In this document: piece after piece, positions 20,582 to 32,499 of the stretch | How the letters are laid out: each line of letters begins with the position of its first letter | How positions within the stretch are numbered: position 1 is the first letter of the stretch | From: Pararge aegeria | Taxonomy: Eukaryota > Arthropoda > Insecta > Lepidoptera > Nymphalidae | Direction of reading: 5' to 3' | DNA: 64,000 nucleotides | Assembly (NCBI RefSeq): GCF_905163445.1 | Contig: NC_053187.1 | Coordinates: 15,175,001-15,239,000 of the forward strand | Made by a program: the position numbers and the translations under genes | Notes under the pieces: generated by a model | What the model saw: the letters and a program-made list of their open reading frames with translations, nothing else | Told to the model about the DNA's origin: nothing | Database searches by the model: none

Positions 20582-20768
20582 GAGTGGCGTGCATAAAGGG
20601 TATGCACAGGGTATGCAGATTACATAAAATGAAGAAAATCACCAGTACGAGTTACAAATAATTAAGGATAGGCTTTTTATAACTCTTAAAATGCCATTCC
20701 TTCAGTTTTTTATAACGCGCACTGGAGATTTACTTCATTTTATATTCCCTGCATACTGCACGCCACTG
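20582..20768. mobile_element. hAT-type MITE, copy 2
   Basis: Ends GAGTGGCGTGCA and TGCACGCCACTG, same internal sequence as 15843-16044. It is flanked by CAAATACT (20574-20581) and CAAAGACT (20769-20776), which agree at 7 of 8 bases. Confidence 0.85.
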
Positions 20769-20776
20769 CAAAGACT

Positions 20777-21640
20777 ATATAACGTAACGTAATTGCATAA
20801 CCATGCAGTAATTTTTTATATTTTATTTTGTTGTCATAGCTGCAATAGAAATACACTGATCGAAATATTTAAACTAAAGTAAAATGTCTGAGTTGGTATA
20901 CAGAGTTGCTGAACGTTTTTTGAGCCAATTCAACGGGTGTGGAACGCAATATTTGACTCCTGCGCATAATTTGATTACCTAAGAGACATCATTTTATATT
21001 ATATACATTTTTCTGCTAGCCCAGAAAACCCAGACCCTCTATATTTTTTTGCTCTAGCCTATCTTATATAGCAAAATATATTAACCGAAAGAGTAGAGCT
21101 TCACAACAACAAAAGGTTGTGAAAACCTCCAAAATCAACCTTTTCAATAAATGTCCAACTATTCCGAAGTATGACCACTGCAGCCAACAAACTTATAAGA
21201 AACTTTCTAGCAAACTAAATTCTGTCGTCACATTTTCGACTGTGATAACTTTACTCATACACTTTTACATTCAATATTTGGTCATCCAATAAATCAATTC
21301 AGAAGTTTTGAGATGTGAATGGGTATAAGAATTCACTGGTCAAAGTTTGATATTATTGGAGAACTTAGTAACCTGGATAGTAACTTTTTTTTTTGTATCA
21401 AAACATTTTCATACAAAAATACATGTAATATGCCACAGATATAGCAGTCTAGTATGAACTTGTAGTGAAATAAAAAAAATACATTAAGTATCATAAACTT
21501 GTATGAATACTAATATTTTAAACCAATTTACATTTGTTTTACTAATTAGGTCGAGGTAGAAAGTCACATTCAAATATAAAAAGATTTATCTTGACCTAAA
21601 CAAAAAAAGAAAATTTTTAAATTGATTTCAAGTATTCCTA
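20777..21640. other. No gene or named repeat seen
   Basis: AT-rich sequence; nothing coding was recognised on either strand. Confidence 0.4.
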
Positions 21641-21830
21641 ATATAACCACTTTTAAAAAACGTCATAGGTCTGTTTGTATTGACTCCGTCGCCGATTCGG
21701 AAGGCAGATTCTACCGACAAGAAGCCGGCAAGAAACTCAGAAGTTGTTCAATCTTGATTGAGATAAAAGCGGAGCTGCTTGCTTCCAAGCAACCTTGTCA
21801 TTAAGAACTTCATCAATAGTATAGTAAACT
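21641..21830 (-). mobile_element. Jockey-like LINE 3' end
   Basis: Minus strand: TTAATGACAAGGTTGCTTGG, AGTTTCTTGCCGGCTTCTTG and GAATCTGCCTTCCGAATCGG. The final tail is damaged. Confidence 0.75.
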
Positions 21831-22111
21831 CGATGTATTAAATGTGTTTTTATATATTCTTTAACTTATTTCGAGACTAAATTTTAAAATTAGGATTGTG
21901 TTAATCAAAACGAAGAAAAATGCCAAAGTTGCATCTTACCCAAATTTGCTGGGTTTCTAGGCAATTATTTAAAAAAATTATATTAATAATTTTATTTAAT
22001 TTTTTTAATTTAAATAAATTAACAAAACAACCTTAACTATAGGCATTATTTATGCAACTTGAAATCGGAAGAGAAGTGTAAAAATGCACGGAGCAGCCGT
22101 AGCATTTTAGA

Positions 22112-22919
22112 ACGCACGTGTTAGGAAATAGGGAATTACAGCACTTTATCTATGATAAACCCGATGATTATGTTAAATATATAAACAAATCATAGTTTGT
22201 ATACTCATTGATAGTGTATTAAAAATAGAATAATGGTAGTAGACTGTCAAAGAAAAAGTATAGGATCTATTGCGGGTGACGCGAGTTTGACAAGATAGAT
22301 TGGCGGGAAAGAAAAGTTAGCACGGATTTAAATTAACTAAGTGAGAAAAGAAAAGTATGGTGATAAAACGTTACAAATTGGGAATAGATGATTTATGATG
22401 GAAACAATATACTTAATGAAATATTGTTGTGGCTGTTCCGCCAGAATCCAATTAACTGACGATGAAGTTGAGATATGTTGTTGTTGGTACTATGGTTGTA
22501 CCTGATGTTGCATCAGATAAGTATAAGTATCTCTTATATCCTTTGGGTTATTTATGTATCATATTAGGAGCCCTAGCATTATTTTATACAGAAAGTATAT
22601 GTAGCAGAGGTTGCTCTGTACAAACAACTTTTTCCAAAAGTCCTGGTGTATAAAGTGATAACAGTAGTTATGTTTGACCTATCTTGTATCAAAGGGCCTA
22701 GCGTTATTACATTTGACAATGTTGTAATTGTGTTTAGAAGTCTTATTTTAATTGATTGAATAAAAGAGCAACGGTAGAGTTTCTTGCCAGTGGTCTTCTC
22801 TAGTAGTATCATTTAATCTAGTAGAGTCATTTAAAGGTAACAAGTAATATGAATTATAGAGAAGCTTAATATACAGTATTAAAGTTGGTCCAGATGTTTT
22901 ATTTTACTCCTTGGGGAGA
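22112..22919 (+). mobile_element. LINE-like element, inverted copy 2
   Basis: Reverse-complement match to 7541-8358 over its whole length, with small differences. Near its 3' end: AAAAGAGCAACGGTAGAGTT then TCTTGCCAGTGGTC, like the jockey-type tail. The frame at 22462-22653 is not recognisable as reverse transcriptase. Confidence 0.72.
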
Positions 22920-23142
22920 CAGGGCCGTGAGTTCGATTCCCACAACTGGAAAAATGTTTGTGTGACGGACATGAATGGTTTTCAGTGCCAGGGTGTTTAT
23001 CTTGTATATTATACGTATTTATGTATATAATTCATAAAAATATTCAACAGTTATCTTAGTACCCATAACACAAGCTAAGCAAACTTTGGGGCTGTGTGCA
23101 CGCTGCTGTGTGTCGTAGTATTTTTATTATTTATTTATTTAA
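22920..23142 (+). mobile_element. SINE, family A, 5'-truncated
   Basis: B-box GTGAGTTCGATTCCCACAAC, then CAGTGCCAGGGTGTTTATCT, CCCATAACACAAGCTAAGCA and a TTTATT tail. It joins directly to the LINE-like copy before it. Confidence 0.8.
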
Positions 23143-24150
23143 TGCTGCTTGGCAGTAGAATGCTGCATGGCGGTACTGGTTGAACTCTGTTTCAAAACGC
23201 TCCACCACACTAAAGCTACGCTCTAATATGAGGTAAAGGTGTGGTTGTACCCTTACATTCTTATCCGTTTACAGTTGCGTAGAATATAATCGCGCGGTAC
23301 ACTTCAAAACTACTCTAAACTATTCTCATTTAAACTTCAGAGTTAGCGAGCTAGTTCTTCCTACAACACTTCAAGTGAATCAGCGTCCGACTTATTAAAA
23401 GTTTAATCACGGACATTATATAAGCGTTTAAATTAGTTTTATGAGAAGGTACGAAGATTTGATATTTTAAGGCCAATGAAAAGAGTGGTTCGTTCGATTT
23501 TTAAAGCGAAGTTTTCTAGCAAACGTTATGGGTAGGAACCTGGGGACCAAGTCTAGTGCGAAATGTAATAAATAAGGTAAACTAGTGCTTGTACTTGGTA
23601 CATGTTGTTTGCACAGAAAAATGGTTCTTGTACACGTTTTTTAGTATTCAAGCTTGTGATACGCTAAAGTATTTGCTTCTGTGAGAAGTCCCTCCTCATC
23701 TTCTCAGTTTTTTTGGGCGATTCTATAAATATAGATAAAATAGATCAGTATCCTTACACCTTTGTGCTTACACCTTGATAGTGAATTTTAAAAGATTTTT
23801 TTAATCAACAAGAAACCCTTGCAGATACTCTAATCTGCACTCTACTACTTATAACTCTCTCTCTGTCCACGGCTTGGCTAAAAGACTTTTGGGACTAGAA
23901 AGCAGGAATTGAGTTTACATAATATCAGTGAAGAATGGCAGCGGTAAAAGCCTAGTGTTTTGCGCTTCGGAGGCTGATTCTAAAAAATCGCGAAGATACA
24001 TCTGAAAGTTCTCCATAATATCATCAAAGGCGCGTGAAGAGAGGATACCTGTAGTGGGCAAGCATCTCTTTGACAATAATAAAAAATATTGATTCTTTTT
24101 TTTGGTATAAACCCAAAAAGCACTTAAAATATAGAAGTAAATAACAATAC
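23143..24150. other. No gene or named repeat seen
   Basis: AT-rich sequence without recognisable coding or repeat structure. Confidence 0.4.
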
Positions 24151-24372
24151 ATTCATCATCATATCAACCCATTACCTGCCCACTGAAGGGCACGGGTCTC
24201 CTGCCATAATGGCAATGGGTTAAGGCCGTTGTCCACCACGCTGACCCAGTGCGTATTGGTGGACTCCGCACACGTTTGAGAACATTATGTATAACTCTCA
24301 GGCATGCAGGTTTCCTCACGATGTTTTCCGTCCCTTTAAAGCAAGTGACATTTTAATTACTTAAAACATAAA
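24151..24372 (-). mobile_element. SINE, family B
   Basis: Minus strand of the family: ATCAACCCATTACCTGCCCA, GGGCACGGGTCTCCTGCC, GTCCACCACGCTGACCCAGT, ACTCTCAGGCATGCAGGTTT, CCTCACGATGTTTTCCGT. The tRNA-like head is missing. Confidence 0.8.
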
Positions 24373-24414
24373 CATTATAAATGTTTTATTCTTGTAGAAT
24401 ATCTTCATCAAATC

Positions 24415-24625
24415 TTACCACAGGCACTCTTCTTCTTCTTTCTCCACATTAATTAACATACTTGTACATTGTGCCACTGGTACGGCTCTCCACTGGGTCA
24501 CTCCAGCCCGCCACTCACGGCTTAGCCGACCGCCCAGATCGCCAAGCGCTTCAGGGAGTGATGCTGGGGAGCCAAGTTGTGCTGCTCTTCCTCTACATCG
24601 AAGCAATACTTATGTCGGTGTTTCA
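24415..24625. other. Unrecognised GC-rich block
   Basis: About 200 bases much richer in G+C than the neighbours, open on both strands (frames 24415-24606 minus, 24462-24827 plus). The Arg/Ala/Gly-rich minus frame could be a remnant of a retroelement, but no motif supports this. Confidence 0.3.
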
Positions 24626-24853
24626 TCTACCTCCATGCATGTTCTGCACAGAAGACTTAGAGACTACAGGTTCTCATGACGCGTTCATACATACTCGTAT
24701 ATACATATCTGTGATAACTACATTCGTTAGCTTCAGCTTGGAGAATTCCAAACGCGCCCTGGTCTACGAAGAGCCCACAACAATCTTAGCTGGGGTTTTT
24801 TTTCACACCATCTCACAGTCGAATTAAATATTTAGCTATAAAGTTAGAGCAAA

Positions 24854-25090
24854 TCATTCATATCCTTTTTTTATCTTACGTTTGATATAAACTTCAAACC
24901 TATTGAGAGATGTCTGAAGTATTTCATCTGGTAATTTGTTATAAAATGATATACCCTTAAATGAATCACTAATTTTATGCAGCCTAGTAAACTGAACTAC
25001 AAGTTTATTTTTACTTCTGATATTAATATCATTACAGTCCACTTTCTTTTTAAATTGTGATATATTTTTATGTACATAAATAATTTTCAA
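24854..25090 (-). pseudogene. C-terminal fragment of a jockey-like LINE polymerase
   Basis: The 78-residue minus frame reads NKLVVQFTRLHKISDSFKGI then SFYNKLPDEI, the motif order (basic stretch, TRLxKxxxSF, xFYNKLP) that closes the pol protein of jockey-type LINEs. It is diverged from the copy at 52983-53200. No upstream reverse transcriptase remains. Confidence 0.6.
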
Positions 25091-25099
25091 ACATGTATT

Positions 25100-26670
25100 G
25101 ATTATGCACCGTCATAATTTTAACTTTTAATTCGTACTAGTAGGTACTATCAATCTTGTCATTCAAAGTCTTCAAAACAGTAAAAAATTACAATGATCGT
25201 ATTGGTTTCATTTTAGGGTTAGAACAAATAAAATCGTTACAAAAATCTAGGACAAAGAGGAATCAAAGTTTACTGCCAATTGGGATACAAATCTTTTCTT
25301 TCCATGTAATAAAATGTGAGATAGGGTTTTCAATACAAGTGATAAAAATGTTAAATCTTTTTCCTTTAACATTGTATTAAATCTGTAAAAGAATAATAAA
25401 ATAAAATAAGTGCTAAAATACTTATGGAATAGAACAGTCGCTTGTTTTCAAATTTAGAAATAAGGAAATTAAATGACTCCAATTGCATGTACAAAAATTG
25501 TTGTATTCAATAATCAATATTCAATAATAATAATATACCGTAGAACAAAAGTATTAATAAATTATTTATTACCAAAGTAATAAATAAACAAGTTTAAAAA
25601 GAGATTTTTAAAAAACTTTGCAATTCGAAGTATTTTTTTTTAAAACTGTTGAATTTTTATTCACTTTGCTATTTCCTTTCACAATTGATCCTTTTGAAAA
25701 TATTGGAAATAAATAATTCTAATTGATTATGATATTTGCCACTAGCTGGCGTATAAGTCAAGAAGCGTGAAGTATATGACATATACTTACGACCAATCCA
25801 AATTATTCTTTTTAAATAGCGAAAACTACACAGACGTCTGAGTCGCCTCTAAAGAAGTAAAAATAATTATGTTTTTATGAGTTTTTAATATTTTTATAAC
25901 ATATTTTACAATTAAAAGTAGCAAAACAACCGTTTACATTGTAAGACGTAAGAAAAATATACTTTATGTATTATGCTACGTCCATGCTACGGCGTAGCTG
26001 AGTGCAATAGATAGTTTACAAAATGACGTCTAGCAGCAAAGATGCTTGTACAAATGCAATTTTCAAAGGATAAGAACGAAAAGTAGGACACCGGTTTGAC
26101 GTTCTCTTTACACTAGAGAAAAGGATTAAGGTCACCATCTTTATCTAGACGCTACAAAGATATGTAAGCTTTATATTTTATATTAGTGACAGATAGGATA
26201 AATCGACAATGGACTTCCCTAACTCCAGGACCAATGTTGTGTTGTATACCTCATCATGGTGTGGTGATATAGTATATAAAGCTGACCAGTTTAATAATTC
26301 GTAAAAATCATATAGGTTTACTCAAATCAGGTTTATCTATACAATGTCAATTAATGATACTTTCTTTGCGTTGCGAAAATAGAAAAACGTCACAATGTCA
26401 CATTCTTCTGTTAAAAATGGTGCGATTACTATGACCTCTACAAATTTAGGTAAAAATAGGTCTAATTTTTTAGCACATGTTTTGTCTCGTTATAAACGGC
26501 TATCACCGACACTGTAAATGTTCTACTGAGAATGTCTTGACAGAGCTACCAAATTAAATTATTGCAATGCCAGTTACAAAATGTCGATATTTTCGTCGCA
26601 AGAACGGTTTTATTTTTGATTTTATTAGAGCATGAATAGTTACAAAATGAGTAAAATAGTAACGGAAATA
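25100..26670. other. No gene seen
   Basis: AT-rich; the frame at 25156-25380 has no recognisable features. Confidence 0.4.
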
Positions 26671-26812
26671 GCCTGGTGGCTTCGGTTTTCCTTTCGTGGA
26701 GACCGAGTTCGAGCCCCGGCACGCACCACTGACTTTTCGGAGTTATGTGCGTTTTTAATTTAAGAAATTTAAATATCACTTGCTTTAAACCGTGAAATGG
26801 GTTCATGATGTA
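26671..26812 (+). mobile_element. SINE, family B, 3'-truncated
   Basis: Head GACCGAGTTCGAGCCCCGGC, then AGTTATGTGCGTTTTTAAT and AATATCACTTGCTTTAAAC; it stops after GTGAAATGGG. Confidence 0.65.
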
Positions 26813-27214
26813 TTTATGTGTATGAGTAATATAGCTTGGTTTGTAATTTCATAAAGATACGAGTATTTTAGAAACAACCAAATGTCGTTATTTGTGAAAA
26901 TTACTCCATAGTCCCTACTGACAGTAATATGCTTCTTTTGTACACTTTTTTTACGCCTTTTTTTAGAGCAGCCTTAATAGCCCCTCTCTGTTTTTAGTTA
27001 GTGTCTGGGTATACGGAGATAAAAGTCAGAGAAAGTGCAGTAGTTTTATTGTCAAAGCTGTGCAGTGAAGCGTTTATGTGTGTGCTATACCGTAATAAGA
27101 GTGCGATGACCAGTAAAAATGTATTTTGTATTTACTACTGTGTTATGTTACTTTATTTTGCTAAAGGTAACAAAACTTCAACGTTAGGATTTTTCTTTAA
27201 TTTCTCTATAAATT

Positions 27215-27275
27215 AACCGTAGACTGCTGATCCTTGGTAAGCAGTCTATGATGGTAGCGGGCTAACCTGTTAGTG
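27215..27275 (-). mobile_element. SINE family E fragment
   Basis: Contains AAGCAGTCTATGATGGTAGC GGGCTAACCTGTTA, the reverse of the family E end (TTAGACTGCATCAT). Confidence 0.5.
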
Positions 27276-27300
27276 TAAAAGCAGAAATATAAATAAATAA

Positions 27301-27535
27301 ATATACTACTTACGACAATACACACAAAAGCGTAGCTTGTGTTATGGGTACTAAGATGACTGATGAATATTTTAATGAATAATATACGTAAATACTTATA
27401 ATATACATATAAACATCCAGACATTGAAAAACATTCATGTTTATCTCATTAAAATTTTCAAGTTGTGGGAATCGAACCCACGGCATTTTACTCAGAAAGC
27501 AGGGTCGCTGCCAACTGCGCCAATGGGCCGTCAAA
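27301..27535 (-). mobile_element. SINE, family A
   Basis: Minus strand head TTGGCGCAGTTGGCAGCGAC and GTGGGTTCGATTCCCACAAC; body AGTACCCATAACACAAGCTA. About full length, with a small deletion near the distal end. Confidence 0.85.
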
Positions 27536-27604
27536 TAAAAAGATAGATGAAATATTAAACCCATACTCCTAATCAGAATCAACGCAATCATGTCATTATT
27601 GAAG

Positions 27605-27760
27605 GACGGTTGTAACGGCCAAGGCCTCCATCCAGATCAGATCACATACAGTTCAAATACTATAAATTTCCAAATCGCCCTTGCCTGGGATCGAGCTTGG
27701 GACTTTCCACTTACAAACATACATAGCATTCACCACAGTGCCAGGAGGTAGGGACGATAA
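27605..27760 (-). mobile_element. SINE family E head fragment
   Basis: CAAGGCCTCCATCCAGATCA and GCCTGGGATCGAGCTTGGGA on the plus strand are the reverse of a family E head with a tRNA-like B-box; similar to 43800-43950. Confidence 0.45.
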
Positions 27761-28365
27761 AATCCCCGCACACGAACGTCCAAACACCAAAATGAATCTT
27801 AATATATGTTTAAGAATAAATTAAGTAAAATGCTTCTCGAAAAATGTTATTATGATGTAAAAGAATATTTATTATAAACTAAATAATTTTAAATATAAAT
27901 TATGGATCATTTATTTCGATTTGGTTATTTATTTACTGTCATTTTTAATTTCATCATGTGTTTGTAGTGTTTATTTTAATTTAATTTGACATTTAATTAA
28001 ATGTTGATCTTTCTAATATCCTTGAACCAAATTTGCACACTATTAATCTAGTAGAATGTTATGCTCTATAAAATAACTATATTGTTTACCAACATCTTGA
28101 TATTGTACAAACGTTCTTGCAAATAAATGATTATTATTATTATTTATATAAAAAAAAATCCAATTTGAGGTATGTTTTTGTTACGTTAGAATTTTTGACA
28201 GCAAATCACAAGGCATTAGTTCTATGATCTCGTTTCTTAGTACCAGCCTGGAGGTAAATAGGTTGGATATCAGCTTGTGTTTAAACAATAAAATTTTGTA
28301 CCCTTTCCTTTACCATCATAAATGTTTTTTTTTAAATTGCTATCTTGAGCAGTCATAACTAAATA
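27761..28365. other. No gene seen
   Basis: Very AT-rich, with a short ATT repeat at 28130-28145. Confidence 0.4.
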
Positions 28366-28369
28366 AAAA

Positions 28370-28487
28370 ACATAAATGTTTCTTAAATATAGTTCAACGG
28401 GTACATACCACGATCATATTGCATTTATCGTGGTATGTGCCCGTGTCGAACTATATTTAAGATTTAAGAAATGTTTATTAACCACAA
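28370..28487. repeat. Long imperfect hairpin
   Basis: Arms GTACATACCACGAT (28400-28413) and ATCGTGGTATGTGCCC (28427-28442) pair, and the pairing continues outward through ATAGTTCAAC/GTCGAACTAT and TTAAATATA/TATATTTAA to the AAACATTTCTTA-type ends, with one indel. This is a foldback MITE or a precursor-like stem-loop. Confidence 0.7.
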
Positions 28488-28684
28488 AAATCTTAGTTCC
28501 TTAGCATAATTATTATTTTCAGTTATCCTTCCACAATTGAATATTAAACAGACTTTTTGTTTTTTTTTTAGATACGTTTACACGCGTCAGTGTCAGCAAT
28601 TTGGACGTTGTTTTCAGTTGTTTAAGCTTTGTCTGACATATGCTAAACGTTACAAACACTAAACCGTTTGTTTACTGCAGTTTC

Positions 28685-28775
28685 ATCCGCAGCCGTTAAA
28701 CGTCTGGACATAGGCCTTTTTTCTCATAGGAGGGATAGTTTTAGAGCACAGACCCACCCCGCTTCTTAAACGCGA
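28685..28775 (-). mobile_element. Fragment of repeat family C
   Basis: AAACGTCTGGACATAGGCCT and TAGAGCACAGACCCACCCCG match the lepidopteran repeat also seen near 7490-7550 and 34730-34800. Confidence 0.45.
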
Positions 28776-29050
28776 GTTCATGGGCAATTGTTTTTTCTTT
28801 TTACAATACACTTTCACAATCTCAATATTATATTAAATATTATATGTATATATGTTTAAGTGATGAAATATTAATTTTATGGGTATGTGCACCACCAAAT
28901 TATTTTCTGTACCTGTTTTTTATCTTTGCCATTAGTTCCTGGATAAAATCGCTATGAAGCGATAAGCCCGCCAAATTGTATACGTTATACTGTTCTTTTC
29001 TTTCTATGTACTTTTTGTAGTGTGCAATAAAAGTATATTCATTCACTCAT

Positions 29051-29294
29051 TCATTAATACACACATCGCCATCTAGCCCCAAAGTAAGCTTAGCTTGTAT
29101 TATGGGACTAAGAAAACTGATGAATATTTTTATGAATAATAGATATACATAAATACTAATATTATACGGACAAGCACCCAGACACTGAAAAATAATCATG
29201 TTCATGGCACAAACATTTTCCAGGTATGGGAATCGAACCCACGGCTTTAGACCCAGATTGCAGGGTTGCTGCTCACTGCGCCAATCGGCAGTCA
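29051..29294 (-). mobile_element. SINE, family A
   Basis: Minus-strand head TTGGCGCAGTGAGCAGCAAC, B-box GTGGGTTCGATTCCCATAC, body through GCTTACTTTGGGGCTAGATG. Complete apart from the tail. Confidence 0.85.
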
Positions 29295-29739
29295 AAATTT
29301 TACGTTTACTACCGTATTATAATACAAAACTCTTACCATTACTTTTATGTCAATACATTAAAATTAGTGGAGAAGTAAACTAGAATTGCGTAAATAATCT
29401 ATGTTCAATTACGTATCAATATGCGGCTGGTTAAAGAATAAAACCACTTTAACACAAACATTTTATTAGGTACGAATATAAATAACTCAGCAGTGTCCTG
29501 TTCCACCACGTTTGAGGTGAGGAATATATTGCTCCCAAAGGTTACGAGCTAAAACGTTAAAGCACTTAAGTAATACCTATCATGAGTAAATACCACCTAC
29601 TTAGATTTAAGATCTTCACTAATTACAAGCGAGAAAAGGTTTTATTACTTCTAGGAGTAACGTACTGGAAAAATCGCCCAAAACAGTAGCTTCATATGTG
29701 TCTGACTAAACTGGGCTAGAGGCTTTTATTTTGGTACTA

Positions 29740-29935
29740 TGAATGAATGAATGAATACAATTTTTATAATTTTTATTAGTGTTTTTACCTACACTTGGAG
29801 GAATTATCAATTTTATAAATTTAAAATGCATATAAAATTTTTCCGAACCGACAGAATTTGAACCTGCGACTCTCTGGCAATCGCTTTAAGACTGATGTAA
29901 AAGGCATATACTAATTTTGGCATCGACGGTAGGAG
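29740..29935. mobile_element. tRNA-like repeat related to 45252-45625
   Basis: Shares ATTTTATAAATTTAAAATGC, GAACCTGCGACTCTCTGGCA and AAGGCATATACTAATTT with 45252-45625; the tRNA-like B-box is GAATTTGAACCTGCGAC. Confidence 0.6.
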
Positions 29936-30060
29936 TGCCGAAGCTTAATCGGTAAACCGAGCCGCTGGAGGCAAGCGGCCCAGGACTGTGGATTGACTCC
30001 CTACAAAAGACCTATGTCCAGCAGTAGACGTCAATTGGTTGAAATGATGATGATGATGAC
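29925..30060 (+). mobile_element. RTE-like LINE 3' end
   Basis: AGCGGCCCAGGACTGTGGAT, AAAAGACCTATGTCCAGCAG, GTTGAAATGATGATGATGAT: the last coding part and ATG microsatellite tail of an RTE-like LINE. Confidence 0.75.
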
Positions 30061-30190
30061 ACAGTTTGGCGGCATTATCGCTACATAGCGATCTCTTCCA
30101 GGCAACCAATGGCGTAAAACACAGCTCAAGAAGAGAGGTAGGAACTTTGTGTTCTTTTCATTAAATTGTAGTATTATAGATAATATGGAA

Positions 30191-30480
30191 GCGTTGATAG
30201 CGCAGTGGGTATGAGGTCTACCTAACTTTCGGGGGCTGAGTTTGAATCCCAGCACGAACCTCTTACTTTTCCAAGTTAAGTGCGTTTCAAGTAATTCAAA
30301 TATCACTTGCTTCAAGGATGAAGGAAACCTGCATGCCTGAGAGTTCTACACAATGTTCTCAAAAATATGTGGTGTCCATCAATCCGCACTGGGCCAGCGT
30401 GGTGGACTACAGCCCTAACCCCTTCTCATTGTGGGAGGAGACCCGTGCTCTGTAGTGGGCCTGTAATGGGCTGATGATTA
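30191..30480 (+). mobile_element. SINE, family B, near full length
   Basis: A-box-like TGATAGCGCAGTGGGTATGA, B-box GAGTTTGAATCCCAGCACG, body to GGGCCTGTAATGGGCTGATG. Confidence 0.85.
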
Positions 30481-30759
30481 TGGATTTCTATAGACTTTTT
30501 GGTATTATATTTCTTTTAAAAAATATAACTATAAAACTTAATCTTATAAGTTTTAATTTATTATAAGTGGGCCGTACTGTAAAATAAGTTAAATTATACC
30601 TTTGTCTACGACTCAGGCAGAGGCACTGGCTAAAGCCTGTAAATTTTAATTAGCATTGTACATTGAAAAAAACAGAAAAAGAAATTCAAAAATAATTCGT
30701 CCCTTTTACAATTATTTCAAGGGGTTGGATATTTTCTTGTCTGGAAAATTATAATAATT

Positions 30760-31110
30760 TTAAGTTAATTAGTGTCACGTACAACCGAAATGCGTTTCCA
30801 TTGTTCGCGTTAAACGAACCGATAACGGTTGGCATCATAAATTTGAAAGCCGTGCCGATGATATACCAACGTTATACATCCAAAGATATACCATCGCGTA
30901 AAAGTATTAGAAAAATATATAAACGTGGACACTTTTGCCACGGGGCACTATATAAGGGAACTGTGGTTTTGTGTCCGGTCACGATAACTGGACACAGTCA
31001 CCGGATTCTCTTCTGGACACAACGTACGGCGTTTCTCGTCAGTTTCACAATCCAGTGTACTGGCATGCGAATCTCGGCACCTGTCATTTGACAATAATTT
31101 GTATCTAGTT
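30760..31110 (+). other. Unrecognised GC-richer block, open frame 30801-31091
   Basis: A 96-residue frame without transmembrane, signal or domain signs. It contains three TGGACAC-type repeats (30971-31022). It could be old repeat DNA or an untranslated exon; no splice or promoter evidence decides. Confidence 0.25.
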
Positions 31111-31194
31111 AAACGTAAGGCACATTAAACTATTTATTTGAGTATAATATAAGCAAGTATTTTAGATTAAGGTGAGTTTACAAGAAACATGCTA

Positions 31195-31650
31195 TTGAAA
31201 CAAAAATTAATGATGAAATTATGACATGACGTGACATCTGCATATCGTCTGCGAAATATGCAGAAGTCATTTGTGGGATTGAGTATACGCTTTTATAATA
31301 TGATTCCTAAGGTAATTTTGGACCTACCAATGCATAAGTTTAAAGAATGTGGTTAAACACATTTATTACAGCGAGGTTATTATATAATTGATGAACTTCT
31401 TAATGACAAGGTTGCTTGAAAGCATCCGGCTCCGCTTTCATCTCTCACAAGATAGAAAAATGAATTTTAAAATGTAAAATGTAAATTGTTGATATTGGTA
31501 AAGAACAACTGCTGAGTTTCTTGTCAGCTTCTTCTCGGTAGAATCTGCCTTTCGAACCTGTGGTAGAGCCACTACACACAGACAGACTTGACGTTTCAAA
31601 AGTGCTTATATTAATTAGGCCTACTTGAAATAAATAAATTTTGAATTTTG
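31195..31650 (+). mobile_element. Jockey-like LINE 3' end with pol remnant
   Basis: ATATGCAGAAGTCATTTGTG GGATTGAGTATACG encodes MQKSFVGLSIRFYNMIPKVI, the end of pol, then a frameshift and the 3' tail GAATCTGCCTTTCGAACC, AGGCCTACTTGAAATAAATA. Disabled. Confidence 0.82.
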
Positions 31651-31664
31651 TATTTTATTCCCTA

Positions 31665-31960
31665 TAAATAGTAAAGGGCTTGTAGCACGGTCACGGGGGC
31701 GTTCGGACTAAACAATGATTAGTCCAAAAGTCCGATTAACGTTTAACAGAGCCGAGGTCCGAGTCCTCGCAGGAGGCACATCGGATCGACGTCTCGCACC
31801 TTCCCCCCGATGTCGTCGAGCCCTGGGGCTCTTCTGATAGCGAGTACTCCCCCGGTGACGCCGTAGCAACCCCTCAGGTGGTTATCGGCAAGTGTCAATC
31901 TGAAATAGTAAAAAGGATTCCGTAGCGATTCCGCACTGTCGAACGGACTATCGGTGTAAT
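31665..31960. mobile_element. GC-rich retroelement-like fragment
   Basis: Directly follows the LINE tail and differs sharply in composition (CACGGGGGCGTTCGG, CCGAGGTCCGAGTCCTCGCA, CCCCTCAGGTGGTTATCGGC). Probably part of another LINE 3' region; no frame is recognised. Confidence 0.35.
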
Positions 31961-32499
31961 CTATAAGTTTTCATTTTGTATAAAGTGATTGGTTTGTTTC
32001 GGAATTACTCTTATTTTCTTTCTATAAAAAATTTAATTTGTCAAAATAGTTAAAATTAAATGCTTATGATAAAACTTATTTTTTAAATGAAATTTCTCTT
32101 TTGACCTAAATATTCATAATATTTCAACGATCAGCCATTTGGGCTGTAGGTTGTTAGTCAAGCTGTCAAGACAAAGCGTTTTACAGATAACATTATAAAA
32201 GAGATGAAAAATGCCAATGTTTAAACTCAACTTTTCACTAAGCGTCGCGTCGTGTATATTTTCGTGGTATAAAAATTGCGGAAACATTTAAGACTAGTAA
32301 CATAAACACAGAACAAGTAATATAAAACTGTGTATCTATGGTTTACATGAGAGCCGGTGCCTTTCATTAATTTGTTTCACTTAAACGCTCAACGGTGCAA
32401 AAAGATGAAAGCTCAAGCTACACGGCTTTATCATAATATCATAATGTGAACACGAAATATCTATTTTAGGAATATTTACATTTTCACCCTTATGCAGTA

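Noticed and set aside
24415..24827. Protein-coding exon in GC-rich block
   Set aside because: Frames on both strands are open but no motif, splice site or repeat homology separates them from chance.
30949..31045. Promoter (TATATAAGG with TCAGT downstream)
   Set aside because: The spacing of about 90 bases is far from the usual 25-30, and no transcript start can be shown.
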